From Aphrocallistes beatrix (Eukaryota; Porifera; Hexactinellida; Sceptrulophora; Aphrocallistidae): 64,000 nucleotides of DNA. The stretch is taken from positions 3,286,001 to 3,350,000 of the forward strand of contig OY725495.1 in assembly GCA_963281255.1 (NCBI GenBank), in the 5' to 3' direction. The notes under the pieces are model-generated. The model worked only from the letters and a program-made list of their open reading frames with translations. It did not search any database and was not told the DNA's origin. This document shows positions 48,493-60,643 of the stretch, in pieces (within the stretch, counting starts at the first letter, position 1; each line of letters starts with the position of its first letter). A program made the translations under genes and the position numbers.

Positions 48493-49191
48493 ATTTTACA
48501 TACAAGTTTCATGGTTATACATACGTTTAGTCTAATGTGCTCTAGTTTTCAGAGTAATGGACGAAATAGATGTATTATTGACCTGAAAGGATTAAAATGA
48601 CTTTAACGGTGATGTGCCTACTCTTGAAATGAAGTATTAGTAATACCTATGACGCTTCAACTGATCTAGTTGCCAAAACGGGTCGGGGATATATTATATT
48701 TAAAGTTCTCAAATATTTTAGCAATCTTAATTAGATTTTTGAGGGTCAGCCATGAAATACTGGGTTTTACAATCGAATGGGGTTTATGACATCGGAAGGT
48801 TTTAATAACACTTTAAAAAGATAGGTATGTGAAGGGAGTTGGATGGAGTAGCATGCCGCCCCCATTGGAAATTACAAGAAAAACATATTTCAATACAAAA
48901 CTATGATTTATTATGTAAATGTAAAGTTTATAAATTGAAAGTGATGTTTTGTGCTAATTTCAAATGTCAACATCAAATAGGAGAGAATTTTCAGTCATTT
49001 TCCTTTTCAAATTGGGAATTTTGAAAAATTGTCACTTTATGGTTTGCAAATTTTCTGAACTCATCATGATAAAATTACAGATAGTTTGTTGAAAGATTTT
49101 GCCTATGTGCGATAATCTAGGTATACGTTTGTCTGCCATTGACTCCAAGTACGCTATTTATAATCAATGCGATAAATGAATGAGTCATGTA
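48493..49191. other. Unannotated spacer
   Basis: About 700 bp of AT-rich sequence with no gene, tandem repeat or paired ends that I can identify. Confidence 0.5.
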
Positions 49192-49385
49192 CAGTCGACT
49201 CCGCTTAATAGGGTCACATCGGTCAGAGAACATTTTGCCCCGATTAAGCGGAGAACCCTATTAACCAAATATCTTTTGTATGAACTTCTATGTGTGAGAG
49301 CTATTCCGATCCTGCCAAATTGACCCTTGACCATATTAAGCGGGTGATCTGATTTAATAGTGACCCTATTAAGTGGAATCGACGG
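49192..49385. mobile_element. Pogo/Tc1-type MITE, CCGCTTAATAGGGTCA family
   Basis: About 194 bp with ends CAGTCGACTCCGCTTAATAG and CTATTAAGTGGAATCGACGG, preceded by TA. A relative is at 57684-57858. Confidence 0.82.
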
Positions 49386-49545
49386 CATTTACGATTGCTG
49401 AAAGAAAAAAAATGGTTTCAAAAAAGTTGTATTTAAATCATCATCAAGAAGAATTCGATCAAATTAATCAAGAATCGCGTACTGCTATTACTATTCAAAC
49501 TATGGATTTGGACATTAAAGATTATCCCAGTAAAATAACTTAAAC

Positions 49546-50611
49546 CATAGCCTACTCTAATAATGCCTCACAGTAAAATAACCAAGGATGCGGTAATAGC
49601 CGAATGGATTAATACACGATTAGCCTAAAATCGTTAATCATGTAGGATAGGCATTAAGAATGTATTACCAGCATATATAAACATGGCATCAAAGTACATA
49701 TATCCGTTGTCAAAATTTCGATTAGTCATCATATCATTGCGCAACAGGTCATTCTAAGGACAATTTTAGCGATTTTCTAAGCTGTTTTAACCCTATTTCT
49801 AAATGGTATTAAGGTGTGATTTTTGTGTAGAACCAAGATTAGTACAAGGTGATTTGAATAATTTCGAAATTTTCAATGGAATGTTGTTGCATTCCTACGT
49901 TGCTATGGTAAAGCATTTTGGTCAGTTTGGGCCATTTCATGCAAACTGTAAGAACTAGGTCTTACAATTTGATCGTATTCGATAGGCAATTGGCTACTTC
50001 CTATTAGGTAATAATACAAATTTTACTTCTAAATTCACAGACTACAGAGTTATGCGACAATTTAGTGTTTGCTCACAATCTTAAAATCAACCCATAACTC
50101 AAAACTCCTTGAATTTAGAAGTTCAAGTTGTATTATTACCTAATAGGAAGTAGTCCATTGCCTATCAAACACAATCAAATTTGGAGCTCTAATCATTACA
50201 GTTTGCATGAAATGGCCCAAACTGACCAAAATGCTTTACTATAGCAACGTAGGAATGCAACAACATTCCATTGAAAATTTCGAAATTATTCAAATCACCT
50301 GGTACTAATCTTGGTTCTACACACAAATCACACCTCAATACCATTTAGAAATAGGGTTAAAACAGCTTAGAAAATCGCTAAAATTGTTTTTAGAATGACC
50401 TGTTGCGCAATGATATGATGACTAATCGAAATTTTAACAACGGATATGTGTACTTTGATACCATGTTTATATATGCTGGTAATACATTCTTAATGACTAT
50501 TCTACATGGTTAACGATTTTAGGCTAATCGTGTATTAATCCATTCGGCTACTACTTCATCCCTAGTCCATGATTTTCAGTCTACTGTGAGGCATTATTAG
50601 AGTAGGCTATG
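49546..50611. mobile_element. Complete 1.07-kb foldback (palindromic) element
   Basis: Nearly its whole length is two inverted arms of about 500 bp (for example GGAATGTTGTTGCATTCCTA on the left and its complement on the right), meeting near 50070. Ends are CATAGCCTACTCTAATAATG and its inverse. A 7-bp duplication CTTAAAC flanks it exactly (49539-49545 and 50612-50618). It has no coding capacity. It is related to, but clearly distinct from, the copies at 3009 and 5162. Confidence 0.92.
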
Positions 50612-50760
50612 CTTAAACTTATATTTAACATTTAGCGTAAATAATTGAAAATAAAATGAAAGAAAATAAACAATATAGGAACATCATAACTCAATCAATA
50701 CAGATATAATAGTAAAAGAAAATAATGTTTGTAATAGTAATGTATCTCTATAAGTATAAA

Positions 50761-52015
50761 CTAAAATATTTTGATACAGTGGAATGGTTTGACACAAGAG
50801 ATGAATATCTCATTTCTAAATAGAACAACTCCAAAGCACTCTCCAACACTCTCTGTTCCAGGAGCAAGTTTACCAATTTTATGCAACAACTCTCCTCCTG
50901 ATGAGAACACTTTCAATGTTCGAGAACTAAGGTCAGTGATAAGAATATTCATATCAGAATCCAGACAGAATGAAGCTGGATGCAGAATTTGTTTATCTTT
51001 CCCATAAGTGATAATAGATCTTAGTTTCATTCCAGACTTATCAAATGTATGTAGACAAAGAGGACCTTTGTCTAATACAAATATTTTATTGGAAGATATA
51101 TGAACTTCACATGGATATGTTAGTATTCCAACTCCTAACTCACTCACATAATTGAGTGAGGTAGAATCATACACACACACTCTTTTGTTTTTACTGTCTG
51201 CTACATAGAGCAATTCATCTTCACTTATTGCAATACCAAGTGGGTTACTAAGATTTTCATTAGAGCCACCAGCTCCCTGACTAACCTTAACTAAACTATA
51301 ATCTCCAATTCTGAATTTGAATATTTTGTTTTCATTGAAATCCGTTACAAAACAGAATTTATTATTGGCTGTGATTCCATTAGGTTCTGCAAACTGAGAT
51401 TGACCGAATTGCAACAAAAATTTACAATTCTCTGCATCAAACACTAGAACACGTTTATTATCCATCTACAACATAGAGTAGACCGCTATTACTTACATGC
51501 ATCCTTAATGGATATTGGAACTCAAAATTTCCAGTTCCTTCTTTCCCGATTGTCCTCTTTGCCAGAATCTTTTTGGAGTAGTCAATTCGCTGTTCATTCG
51601 AGGGTTTCACATTCACATTCACCTGCTCGTCCATGATAGCTCCTAGTGTCTCCATCTTGTCCAGCATCTCAGTGAGAGGACACTCAAACCTGAGGAGAGG
51701 TTCACCAACTGACTTCTCTTTCAGATCATTGATCTGATTTTCAATCGGAGCGAGAGAAGCTTCTTGGACTTTCAACAGAAAGTTCTGCTTGACACTCATT
51801 TCCATTATTTGTGTTCGCATCTGTTCCAGTTCTTTCAGTCCAGATATTTGAGATTGTATCTTCTCTTGAATCTGAATTCTGAGTTCACTCAGTTGAGTGA
51901 GTAGCTGATCTCTTCGTTTTGTTGTTTGTTCAATTATTAGAGAGAAAGCAGTCATTATTTCGGAAGCTATTCGATCGAAAACCGATTGATCTGATTCGAT
52001 ATTCTGAGTAGCCAT
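50761..52015 (-). pseudogene. NHL-repeat coiled-coil protein, one frameshift
   Basis: Paralogue of 8380-9607. An N-terminal coiled coil (TTKRRDQLLTQLSELRIQIQ onward) is followed by the conserved PLLRFECPLTEMLDKMETLG block and NHL repeats ending FHCIKIF. The reading frame breaks at about 51460, between LLYVVD and DNKRVLVFD, where two bases are missing relative to the 8380 copy; everything before and after is open. The break is at a different place from the other copy. Joined, it would be about 418 residues. A sequencing indel or recent pseudogenisation are both possible. Despite one lesion, codon-level similarity to the 8380 copy stays high. Confidence 0.8.
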
Positions 52016-53137
52016 TTAGGTAGAATTAATCAATTTAACAATGCTTGAAATAATATTATTCATAAGTAAAGTCTATATATACTACTAATGAACCATTCTG
52101 TGACACTAGTAATATGATACAAAATGGATATTTCTGTCTCTATAAGCATTTTAGCATAACTATGTATGGGTTGAACTTCATAATGTTATTTCTTTAAAAA
52201 AAAAAAACATTATTACAGATTAAGGCAAATAATGGGAACACATTTACTAACAAAAATTACGAAGAAATTTGTAAAGTAATTGAGATCAGTGGCAGCACCG
52301 GCGGTAGCTCAGACTCAGGAATCAGTGAGTAACCTTTTACACAAAAATTCCTCTTCACTAAAGTATGGAATTAAAGTTTTACATTTAGCATATAATATCC
52401 TTGATGCAGTTGTTGAACAAATTTTACTTACTCTCGTTTTGCTACTATAACTATCCGTATATTGAAAAACTCTTCTTTATCTCAAATCCCTTTACTTCGA
52501 CATATAAATGTTGTATCAGAACAATATTTGTTCAAATCTGATTGGTTTTCTCAATGCTATGACCTAGATTGTTGAAAGTTCGGACAAAAAGTCCTCCCTC
52601 GTGATGATCAGAATAATTATGAACATTTCTTAACAGATATTGAACAAAATAATAACTCCCAACTGCCAATAAATTTTCGTTAGCTCAATTTACATGTGCT
52701 GATATTTGAGTATTATATTAGTGATTTGTAATTTCAGTGTCATATATGGTAATGTTTTTCAAAATAGAAATTGCATAATTTTCAAAATTAATCTAAAAGT
52801 GTGAAAATATGTACTATACACTGCCTGGCCAAAAGTAGTGGAACACCATATTGCTTTGCATCATAAATAATACTAAAATGGATCTATCCATTGTGGCTAA
52901 TTCATTAAAATTACGACAGCCACTGAAAATCATCAACTTCGAAATCTACACACTCGAAGTACTCAGTTTAGAAGTTTTCCATGCATCTTTATGCCTAAAG
53001 GGTAGTTAATATCGCTTGTGCCACCCTGATCCACTTGTTCCCATATAATGGTCATAACAAGCGGCAGGTGGCACAATGTGATACAGGTGCTAGTAATTAC
53101 GCTTTGGAAAGGATTATCTATAGGAAGCTTCTAGATT
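52016..53137. other. Spacer with a Tc1-like terminus
   Basis: No gene is visible. At about 52820-52850 the sequence CACTGCCTGGCCAAAAGTAG followed by TGGAACACC looks like one TIR of a Tc1-type element; no partner end is found. Confidence 0.45.
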
Positions 53138-53645
53138 GATTTCGAGTCCAAGACCTAGAACTGTGTTTTGTGGAGAAATATGTGTCCTGGCACGCAGCGA
53201 AATTCGAAAATCAGGGCCACTGCTTCTGTAAAAAATATCTCTATAATCGATGTGGAATGACGATTTAGCACCAGATACCATTCATTCACCTTGGAAATAT
53301 TTCACATATCCATTGAATTCATTATCAGAAACGAGATAAAGTTAGTATTTCACGAGTTCAAATTAGGTAATACATTTTGCAAAATCATCCAAAATGGCAC
53401 TTTTTTGCGCATCATCAAAAAATCTGATCCAAATGGTTCTCAATATATACTGATCTAAACATCCTATAATTCTACAAATTTAGAGTGTTCGAGGAAAATG
53501 TGAGAGCTAATTTGTCCTAGAATTTGAAGACTCTAGAAAGATAATTTGAAAAGCAGTGGGCCCTGATTCTCGTTTTTCGCTGCGTGTCAGGACACATATT
53601 TTCTCCACAAAACACAGTTCTAGGTCTTGGACTCGAAAAATCTCT
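53138..53645. mobile_element. About 500-bp inverted-repeat element
   Basis: About 95-bp inverted arms. The left (53138-53240) contains TCCAAGACCTAGAACTGTGT and ATGTGTCCTGGCACGCAGCG; the right (about 53550-53645) carries the inverse (CGCTGCGTGTCAGGACACAT, then ACACAGTTCTAGGTCTTGGA). The middle is unrelated AT-rich DNA. No target duplication is identified. Confidence 0.82.
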
Positions 53646-53948
53646 TGAAACCATTGAGAATATTTGAATTACAATCTCTAAAGACCATAATAAGATGTTT
53701 GAGTATAAGAAATTTTATACCTAATGAAGCTTGTGCAGAACTTATGCCCCACCCTGTCATAAACAATAGCATTATCTAACTAATCATGTCCATATTCCAC
53801 CTTTATCTTTACAAACAAATGATTATCTCCTGAACTCTTGCCAGCTGGTTACCCGGTCGGACCCTCACTCACTTTAGAACTGTATCGACGTATTCTATAT
53901 TGGTTCATAGAATCAATATAAAACCATAGAAGCAAAACTAAAAATAAT

Positions 53949-54188
53949 TCACAATTTTGTCGAAAAGCAAATCTTAGTTATCTTACTGAATGAATGGGTT
54001 CCATTAGCAAAGTTACATGGATACCAGTAATGAGGTAAACTGTGATATTTGTCAGTGAAGCCCTTGAACATTAATGTGTATCCAGCCTTGAGATATTGAA
54101 TAAGTTTTAAATCCAAACTTTGAGGTAAACACAGTTCTCTAAAACTATACGGCAGCAATTGCAAATAACGAATCCCCAGAAAAGCCAT
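53949..54188 (-). CDS. Hypothetical protein or first exon, divergent from ZDHHC
   Basis: An open frame of 79 residues (MAFLGIRYLQLLPYSF start, then KAGYTLMFKGFTDKYHSLP), 154 bp upstream of the ZDHHC start on the opposite strand. A good splice-donor sequence (GTAAGA) occurs in frame near the end, so it could be a first exon. I cannot find a convincing downstream exon and do not recognise the sequence. Confidence 0.3.
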   Translation of the reverse strand: MAFLGIRYLQLLPYSFRELCLPQSLDLKLIQYLKAGYTLMFKGFTDKYHSLPHYWYPCNFANGTHSFSKITKICFSTKL

Positions 54189-54342
54189 CGCAACCTTGTA
54201 ACAGAGAGCATTGTGGCTCTACCTAATCCCTCACACAAGATTCTATTACAATTGAACTATAATTGTAGTACAAAACAAGTAGCAAGTGAACGAGTTTAAA
54301 TCTTTATTTTTGTAATGATAGCATCTCAAAGTCAATTTCTCT

Positions 54343-55530
54343 ATGACTGAGTTAGACAAATCTACGTGTTTATGTTGCCCATGCTGCTGTGAAAAAAACC
54401 AAGTAACCCCTGATGAAACTAAATCCCGAACGAGGCGTTTCAAAGTGTTCACGGGACGGAATCGGATATTCTGCAACGGACGCTGCATCACATCTCACCA
54501 GTACGGCGTCCTGATCATAACGTACGTGCTCATTATATTAGTCGCGATTCTCTTCTTCGCATTCGACGCTCGTTACCTGGCCGTACGTCTCAACCCCATC
54601 ATAATCTTCCCGCCTCTCATAGCGCTCCTCTACATCCTATTCTTCCTCTCAAAGGCCGCATGCACAGACCCAGGAATCATTCCGAGGCCAACTCCGGACG
54701 AAGTGTGCTATTTCGAGATGAAAAATCCGCCTCCACCTCGAGGACAAACGCCCCAATGGACGACAGATTACTTCGGACAGGAAGTGAAGCTGACTCAGTG
54801 CACCACCTGCAGGCTTTATCGCCCTCCGCGTACGAGCCATTGCTCCGCGTGCAACGTGTGCATAGAGAACTTCGACCACCATTGTCCGTGGGTAGGGAAC
54901 TGTGTTGGGAAGCGAAACTACAGATATTTCTACCTATTCATTGTCACGACCCTCTTAACCTGTATCTACATCTCAGCTTGTAATGTGCTTAGTTTCGTGT
55001 TGATCGCTACAACGCCAGGAATGGGGATTATCGACGCTTTGAAAACCAGTCCAGCTAGCATTGTGGAGTTCGCCATATCCGGGTTTGTGCTGTGGAGTTT
55101 ATTGGGGCTGGGAGGATACCATACAATGCTCATAGCGCAGGCGAAAACGACGAATGAAGCCATCAAGAAGACCTATCGCGACCGCAGGAATCCGTACTGC
55201 CACAAGAATATATGTGTAAACTTCTGTAATATCCTATGCGGGCCTTTCCTCCCGAGTTTGCTGGCGAATAGAAGATTCTTGACAACTGAAGAGTACGAGT
55301 TCTATCTCGGTCGCGGGGTGAATACCTACGGGACTCCCAATCCCTGCTCGCTGATGCTAACTCCTCCCAAGATAAATGATGTACGGCAAAGCAAGTATCC
55401 CAGGCAGCCGGTCGAGTTGGCAACAGTGAGAGAGAATGTGGAAGGAGAGCAGTCAGACTCACCCAATAGAACTTCCAATGTGTCGACTCCGCTACTGGAC
55501 GACAGCCTCCTAGCTCCACACTCGAAGTAG
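54343..55530 (+). CDS. DHHC palmitoyltransferase, ZDHHC9/14/18 group
   Basis: A 395-residue single-exon integral membrane enzyme that attaches palmitate to cysteines of target proteins, usually at Golgi or plasma membrane. The N-terminus is Cys-rich. [15 protein letters not shown] precedes the first span, a hallmark of the ERF2-like ZDHHC9/14/18 group. Spans lie at about residues 54-75, 85-105, 200-225 and 240-262. The Cys-rich domain has [19 protein letters not shown], then the catalytic DHHC (Asp at about residue 178) and [12 protein letters not shown]. The TTxE-type motif reads TTNE. The tail carries [16 protein letters not shown], with no PDZ-binding end that I recognise. Which of the three vertebrate paralogues it matches cannot be decided. 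Confidence 0.95.
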   Translation: MTELDKSTCLCCPCCCEKNQVTPDETKSRTRRFKVFTGRNRIFCNGRCITSHQYGVLIITYVLIILVAILFFAFDARYLAVRLNPIIIFPPLIALLYILFFLSKAACTDPGIIPRPTPDEVCYFEMKNPPPPRGQTPQWTTDYFGQEVKLTQCTTCRLYRPPRTSHCSACNVCIENFDHHCPWVGNCVGKRNYRYFYLFIVTTLLTCIYISACNVLSFVLIATTPGMGIIDALKTSPASIVEFAISGFVLWSLLGLGGYHTMLIAQAKTTNEAIKKTYRDRRNPYCHKNICVNFCNILCGPFLPSLLANRRFLTTEEYEFYLGRGVNTYGTPNPCSLMLTPPKINDVRQSKYPRQPVELATVRENVEGEQSDSPNRTSNVSTPLLDDSLLAPHSK

Positions 55531-55820
55531 CGTATTAGTCAACTGTGTAAGCTGTTTTATTAAGCGAGATATATTAATTGTATTTTCTGTTATTTTACCT
55601 ATGAATACGCGTATGTTATAATTATCAAAAATGTGAAGGAGCACCAATTTTCAGATATCAAGATAATAAATCAGACTTGCTAAATGGGCGAGCGAGGGAA
55701 TCAGAAGTCAGTCGATACAGATATATTATATGGAGCAGAATGTGGAGTGAGGTGAAGTGATGCTAATGCTGGCCTTTTCCTTGCCCGGACACTACTTTCC
55801 CTGTCATGGCTCTGTAAGTA

Positions 55821-55970
55821 CAGTAGAACCTGCATAATCGACACCCGTTTGGATACGAAAAAAATGTCGGATTAACAGTGTAATTTCTACTGTCCAATGC
55901 CAGTATTGGTATAAGATGATTATGCAGGTCTTCAGGATTATACAGGTGTCAGATTATGGAGGTTCTCCTG
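55821..55970. mobile_element. Pogo/Tc1-type MITE
   Basis: A 150-bp element with ends CAGTAGAACCTGCATAATCG and AGATTATGGAGGTTCTCCTG, flanked by TA, about 290 bp downstream of the ZDHHC stop. Confidence 0.85.
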
Positions 55971-56221
55971 TATATCAGTTGTATGGCCTACTAACACCAT
56001 GGATAAAATACGCAGAATGGTGAATGAGGTCATAGAAAACCTACACCATTTAGTCCTATAAATCCATTAAAACACAATTAAATGTTAATTAACATTATCT
56101 TTACAGAGTAGGAAATATAATAAAATAAAAGTATAAAGTGAATTAATAAATAGTAAAGTTTGGTTATATAAATATTGGAGCCTAGAGTACTAAACGCAGA
56201 TAAGGTAAGTGGTAGGGTAGC

Positions 56222-59200
56222 CTAAGAGAGTCCGACACTAATGATGAGTGACAGGGAGAAGATAAAACACACAGTGACGAAAACCGCGAATACTGACTTT
56301 CGTAGTGGCATGTCAGTGGGGGTGTAGAACCCATCGGATTGAGGGTAAGGTGTGGAGGCGAGAGACCCGTCAGGAAGTAGTTTATGGTCCTGCATGGCGG
56401 CCATCTGATATATCTGCTTGTCCTTCTCCACACGTTCATCCGTGACGTGATAGATGTCGAAGAGGAAGTAGATGGAAGCGGCGCAGAATATCCAACCCCC
56501 CATGATGTAGCGGGATATCCTGCCGGGAGGGTAGAACGTTTGGAAGAAAGGGTTAGAGTAGCAGTTCAGCTCTGCAGTGATGAAGAGACCGATCAGGATG
56601 TAGGCGGTGGAGATGAGAAGAGTGGAGTAGAGACAGATGGAGTAGGCAACGTCAAATATGAACCTACACAAACAGTGATGCATTAAATCTTGTAACGTAC
56701 AGTCAGTCAGTATGTGAGGAATGTGAATGTGCTCCTCTTCTAATGAATCAGGATTTCCTATTTATAGCCACGGAGGAAAAATTGTGCATCTAAAAAGGGT
56801 ATTTTTAACAACTCAATACAAAAGTTAAAATTTGTACCAGAAAATGTATTCATAAAAAAGAATGTTCTTGAACAAGTGTGCCATGGTGTAACGATTGTTA
56901 AAATATACCAGGGACATTTATTTAGTCCGAATGACGCTAAGACTTTTACTACATAACTAAGTGGGCTAATGTCCGATTGGATTGGAACAGAAAAGGTTTT
57001 AGAAGAGGTCACTATCTACCTTAAATATGAATATTGACTTGCCATGTCAAATAAGTTTTAGTTATAACCGAAAGAATGAAATCATAAATGCAGCATAATT
57101 ATGAAGGTTTAGCATATATTGACAATTACGTACCAATTTACATAATAATCGCATCTTCACAAAAAACTCAAGTCACTCATTTCAATAGTGTGCACCCTAT
57201 ACAATTAATTTGTATATATGAAATACTAACGCTATTCTATCGTCGGTCAAAATACACGAAATAATATCTAAACAGAAAGAGTAAGCCTACCTTGGATTAG
57301 GATATTTGAACTTAGAAAACTTGCAAAAGCAAATGCACGCAGTTAGAAAAGACATGAACAAGACTGCGATTCCTATTGCTTCATAGGTCACCACAATCTC
57401 GTCCTCGAAGAGCCAGAGTCCACTGATCCTATACTGGGAGGGGATCGCGAAGGCAGAGTTGAAGTAGAACATGCAGAAACTGACAATGCTAAAGAAGAGA
57501 CTCGAAAGGATGAAGACTATGTGCGCCACGTACCAGCTCCTCCTGTCCTCTCCTAGGGTAGGCACCATGAAGTGCCACATGAAGGCCGCTATCGGGTAGG
57601 CCAGCACAAAGGCGATGACGCTCAGCATAAGGTGCGGCTTCCAATACTCGCAGTAGCTCACCTAAATACATATATAATCGGATATAAATAAGTTGTGTCC
57701 GCTTAATAGGGTCACTGTTTAATCGGGCCACTTTTGGTAGGACCGAATAACTCTCATAAATAGAAGCTAATACTAAATATTTCGGTTAATAGGGTTCTCC
57801 GCTTAATCGGGGCAAATTGTCTTCTGACCGATGTGACCCTATTAAGCGGAGCCGACTGTAACTAAATAGAGAGAAGAATGGGATAAGATCAGGTTACTAT
57901 ACCCCATACTTTAGGAAGGACAGTCCTTTTGATTTTGTCCTTTTCGTCCATTTTTGTTAAAAATTTAAAATGAATAGCTGTTGTTTAGATTTTCATCAAG
58001 ATTCATTGATGAGATGCGAACTTATTCAATCAATAGGCTAGGTCATTAAAGCTAGGTCATAAAATTTAATGATATACGTATATGATGATTAATTAATAGC
58101 AGTTTAAAGACTGGACAAATTATTTTATTTTCCAGATAATTGAATACAAACTCAGTCAAATGGATAGGAATTAGAGTCTCATTGAAGTACATGCGAGCGC
58201 ATTTTTTGGGGAGAGTGACTGTACTCACCAGCCAAAATTAAAAAGACCAATAAAGTGAAGAACAAAGGAGAAATTTTTTGAAAAAAAATTATTTCCTATG
58301 TCCCAAGATTCAAGATTGAGACCTATGTCTAGTGGAGAGTATTGGTATCGTTGCTATTGAGTTTCACCTGTACAGTCTTTATGTTGGTACTGACAGGAGC
58401 TCTGAACTGGACACATCCGGTACTCCTGAGAGGAGGTCTGAAGGGTTCGTAGCGCACGTGTCTGTCCAGTCTCAAGTTAGAGTCTCCAGCCGCGTAGAAT
58501 TGGTAGAAGCACTTCTCCACGTTGGATAAAGGAAAGATTTCTACGGAAATGAGTAATAGTATGTTGTAGCTAGAAGTTCTACTTTGCCACTATGAAGTTT
58601 AATTAGAAAAAATGTCAGTCGACAGACTGTGAGTGCAGCTCCATTAAGTGACTCGTAGAACTATATTAAACCTCAATAGTAGGAATGATGTTTCACTTAA
58701 GAGCTGCATTACATAAGAGGTTTACTATATATTTTAATTATATGGCAAAATCTTACAGAAATTTCGCTTACGGAAGGACGAAAGGACTTACTGCACTAAG
58801 AATAAAGAAATGCGTAGGACAAAATCTAGAGAGTAAAGAGGTATTATATTGAAAAGCCTTCCACAGACTGGATGGGAGTAGGGATTCATCCTACAGGAGA
58901 ATAAATTCGAAACAAAATGGATCTAGGTGCTCTGAAATAGGGCGTTTTATGCGTAGGTATGTTCTAGAAAAACTGGATGAAACCCTGGATTGGAATCTAC
59001 TGCCACATCCCTCAGTAGCAATAATATTTCATTCCCAAACCTAAGAACGTGAAATTCTCCCATCCCGTCTGGGGGGGATTTTTTTCATCACTAATTTGTG
59101 TGCTATAATTTAGGATAAAACGTGGATTTAGATATCATGGTATAATCTTATAGAAAGATGCCAAACATTTATCGATCATAGTTTCATTCTATCTCTTCTT

Positions 59201-60204
59201 ATTCGTGAGACTTTAATCCTAATAGGTGATGATGACACGCTCAAATTTTTAAACGCAAAAATGAAGCGGGCCATATCAATAAAATATCAAGTCATCATCC
59301 TTTAAACTCGACTCAGGAGGTGACCACTTCCGGTGATAAGCAGCACTCATTCAATAGTGCCATCCTATGCAATTGTAGATTCGCTTACAATAATTAATTT
59401 CAGGAATGACTATTAAGATACCTAAGATACCGTATATGTATATATACTCGAATAGTAGCCGTGGAGATCATAATTTAGTCCCTTTTACCACCTGTAGGAA
59501 AATAAGTTTCACATTTAAGTGAGTTTTCAATGAATATTACCGAACGAGTGAATCAAGAAATGGCAAAAGGGAATATACCGTTACTTTTTTTTCTGACAGA
59601 TACAAAAAGTTCGCAGGCTTTGAGGGGGGCGATTATTCGAGGGTATATAGGTAACTTTTCGTTAGGTCATGAATCAATTTAATGTGAACTCAAATCATGG
59701 GTTTATTCAGACTAGAAAGACTAATGTTACAATATAGTACAGGACTATCTATAAGAAGCACTCACCAGAGATATTTCGCCGCACTTTGCAGTATATGTCT
59801 CCGTCGCTGGTGTATTCTCCCTCCAGGACGCACAGGTTCTGACTGGCGTCTATCTCATTCGCCATCAGGTTACTCCGTCCGATCAGACTCAGGTCTTTAG
59901 CCACAATCTCAGAACAGTTATCCGGCGCTCCTCTGTCATAGCGACACTCACAGCTGATGACGTCATCGTCGCCTTGGAATGTATCCAAAGAGAAGCTAGT
60001 CGAGACCCACTTCGAGTTCTTCGCTTGCATTTCTATTTCAATCATGTCACCTGTTCCTGGTTGATTGAAAGAGAATAGCCGCGAAGAATCTTCTTCCACA
60101 AAACACGTTTTAGTGTTGAGTTGCCCGCATGTTGAAGTGTCGAAGAGAGCTTTGGTGCCTGAAAATAGCAGAGCAATCGAGAAAAGAAACGCGAAATGTC
60201 TCAT
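56222..60204 (-). CDS. DOMON-like ectodomain multi-pass membrane protein, 4 exons
   Basis: Exons in coding order: 60204-59766, 58540-58368, 57661-57291, 56663-56222. All are GT-AG; 1425 nt gives 474 residues. A signal peptide (HFAFLFSIALLFSGTKA) leads an ectodomain of about 200 residues with paired cysteines. The text WVSTSFSLDTFQGDDDVISC resembles the DOMON (dopamine beta-monooxygenase N-terminal) core. About six membrane spans follow. The first two, with KPHLMLSVIAFVLAYPIAA and WYVAHIVFILSS, recall the opening of a cytochrome b561 core, including two possible haem histidines. The later two histidines of b561 are not obvious. FRRS1-like or CyDOM electron-transfer proteins are therefore a possible family; another 7TM class with a beta-sandwich ectodomain is the alternative. 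The exon structure is firm, the family is tentative. Confidence 0.8.
57684..57858. mobile_element. Pogo/Tc1-type MITE in an intron of the DOMON-like gene
   Basis: A relative of 49192-49385. The right end reads TAAGCGGAGCCGACTG before TA; the left end is worn (GTGTCCGCTTAATAGGGTCA). Confidence 0.78.
58541..59765 (-). other. Intron 1 of the DOMON-like gene
   Basis: GT-AG intron of 1.2 kb (donor GTGAGTGC, acceptor TTTCCGTAG). No repeats or genes are identified in it. Confidence 0.75.
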
Positions 60205-60295
60205 TGAATCTGTCCGCTAAGTCTACAGATCTAAAACTTAGAAATATTAATTACAGGAAACTCTCATTGGTAGGGAACAGGAACCGCAGAATAGG

Positions 60296-60643
60296 CAGGG
60301 GCGTAACTAGAATCTCCAGAGCGAGGAGGTGAGCAGCATACATGCCAACCTGAGCCATGATAAAAGCGGGACGCAGCATTGAATTTCGCGGGACATGGCG
60401 GGACGCAATAGAAAAGTGTTATACACAGGATTAAAAAAACCCGGGACATAATGGGGAGATTTCATGTAAAAACGTTGTCAAAATTAGCTCAGGAGAAGAG
60501 AGAAAAAAATGGGACGGTTGGCATGTATGGTGAGCATGAGGCAGATGTCTCAACGGTTAGGTCTCTGCCTTGGCTCGGAGACGACTGCCAGAAATAGCGA
60601 GGAAGCAACTGCCTCCTCTGCTTCAATGGTAGTTACACCCCTG
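60296..60643. mobile_element. hAT-like MITE hosting a second MITE
   Basis: Ends are CAGGGGCGTAACTAG and TAGTTACACCCCTG. The flanks GAATAGG and GGATAGG differ at one position. A 193-bp element of the CATACATGCCAAC family is inserted inside at 60337. It lies about 90 bp upstream of the DOMON-like gene start. Confidence 0.8.
60337..60529. mobile_element. Complete MITE, CATACATGCCAAC family
   Basis: A 193-bp element with ends CATACATGCCAACC and GGTTGGCATGTATG, flanked by GTGAGCAG and GTGAGCAT (7 of 8 matching), as expected for a hAT-type 8-bp duplication. It is the best-preserved copy of four in this window. Confidence 0.9.

Noticed and set aside
52820..53137. Complete Tc1 element
   Set aside because: Only one TIR-like end is visible; no partner end or transposase text follows.
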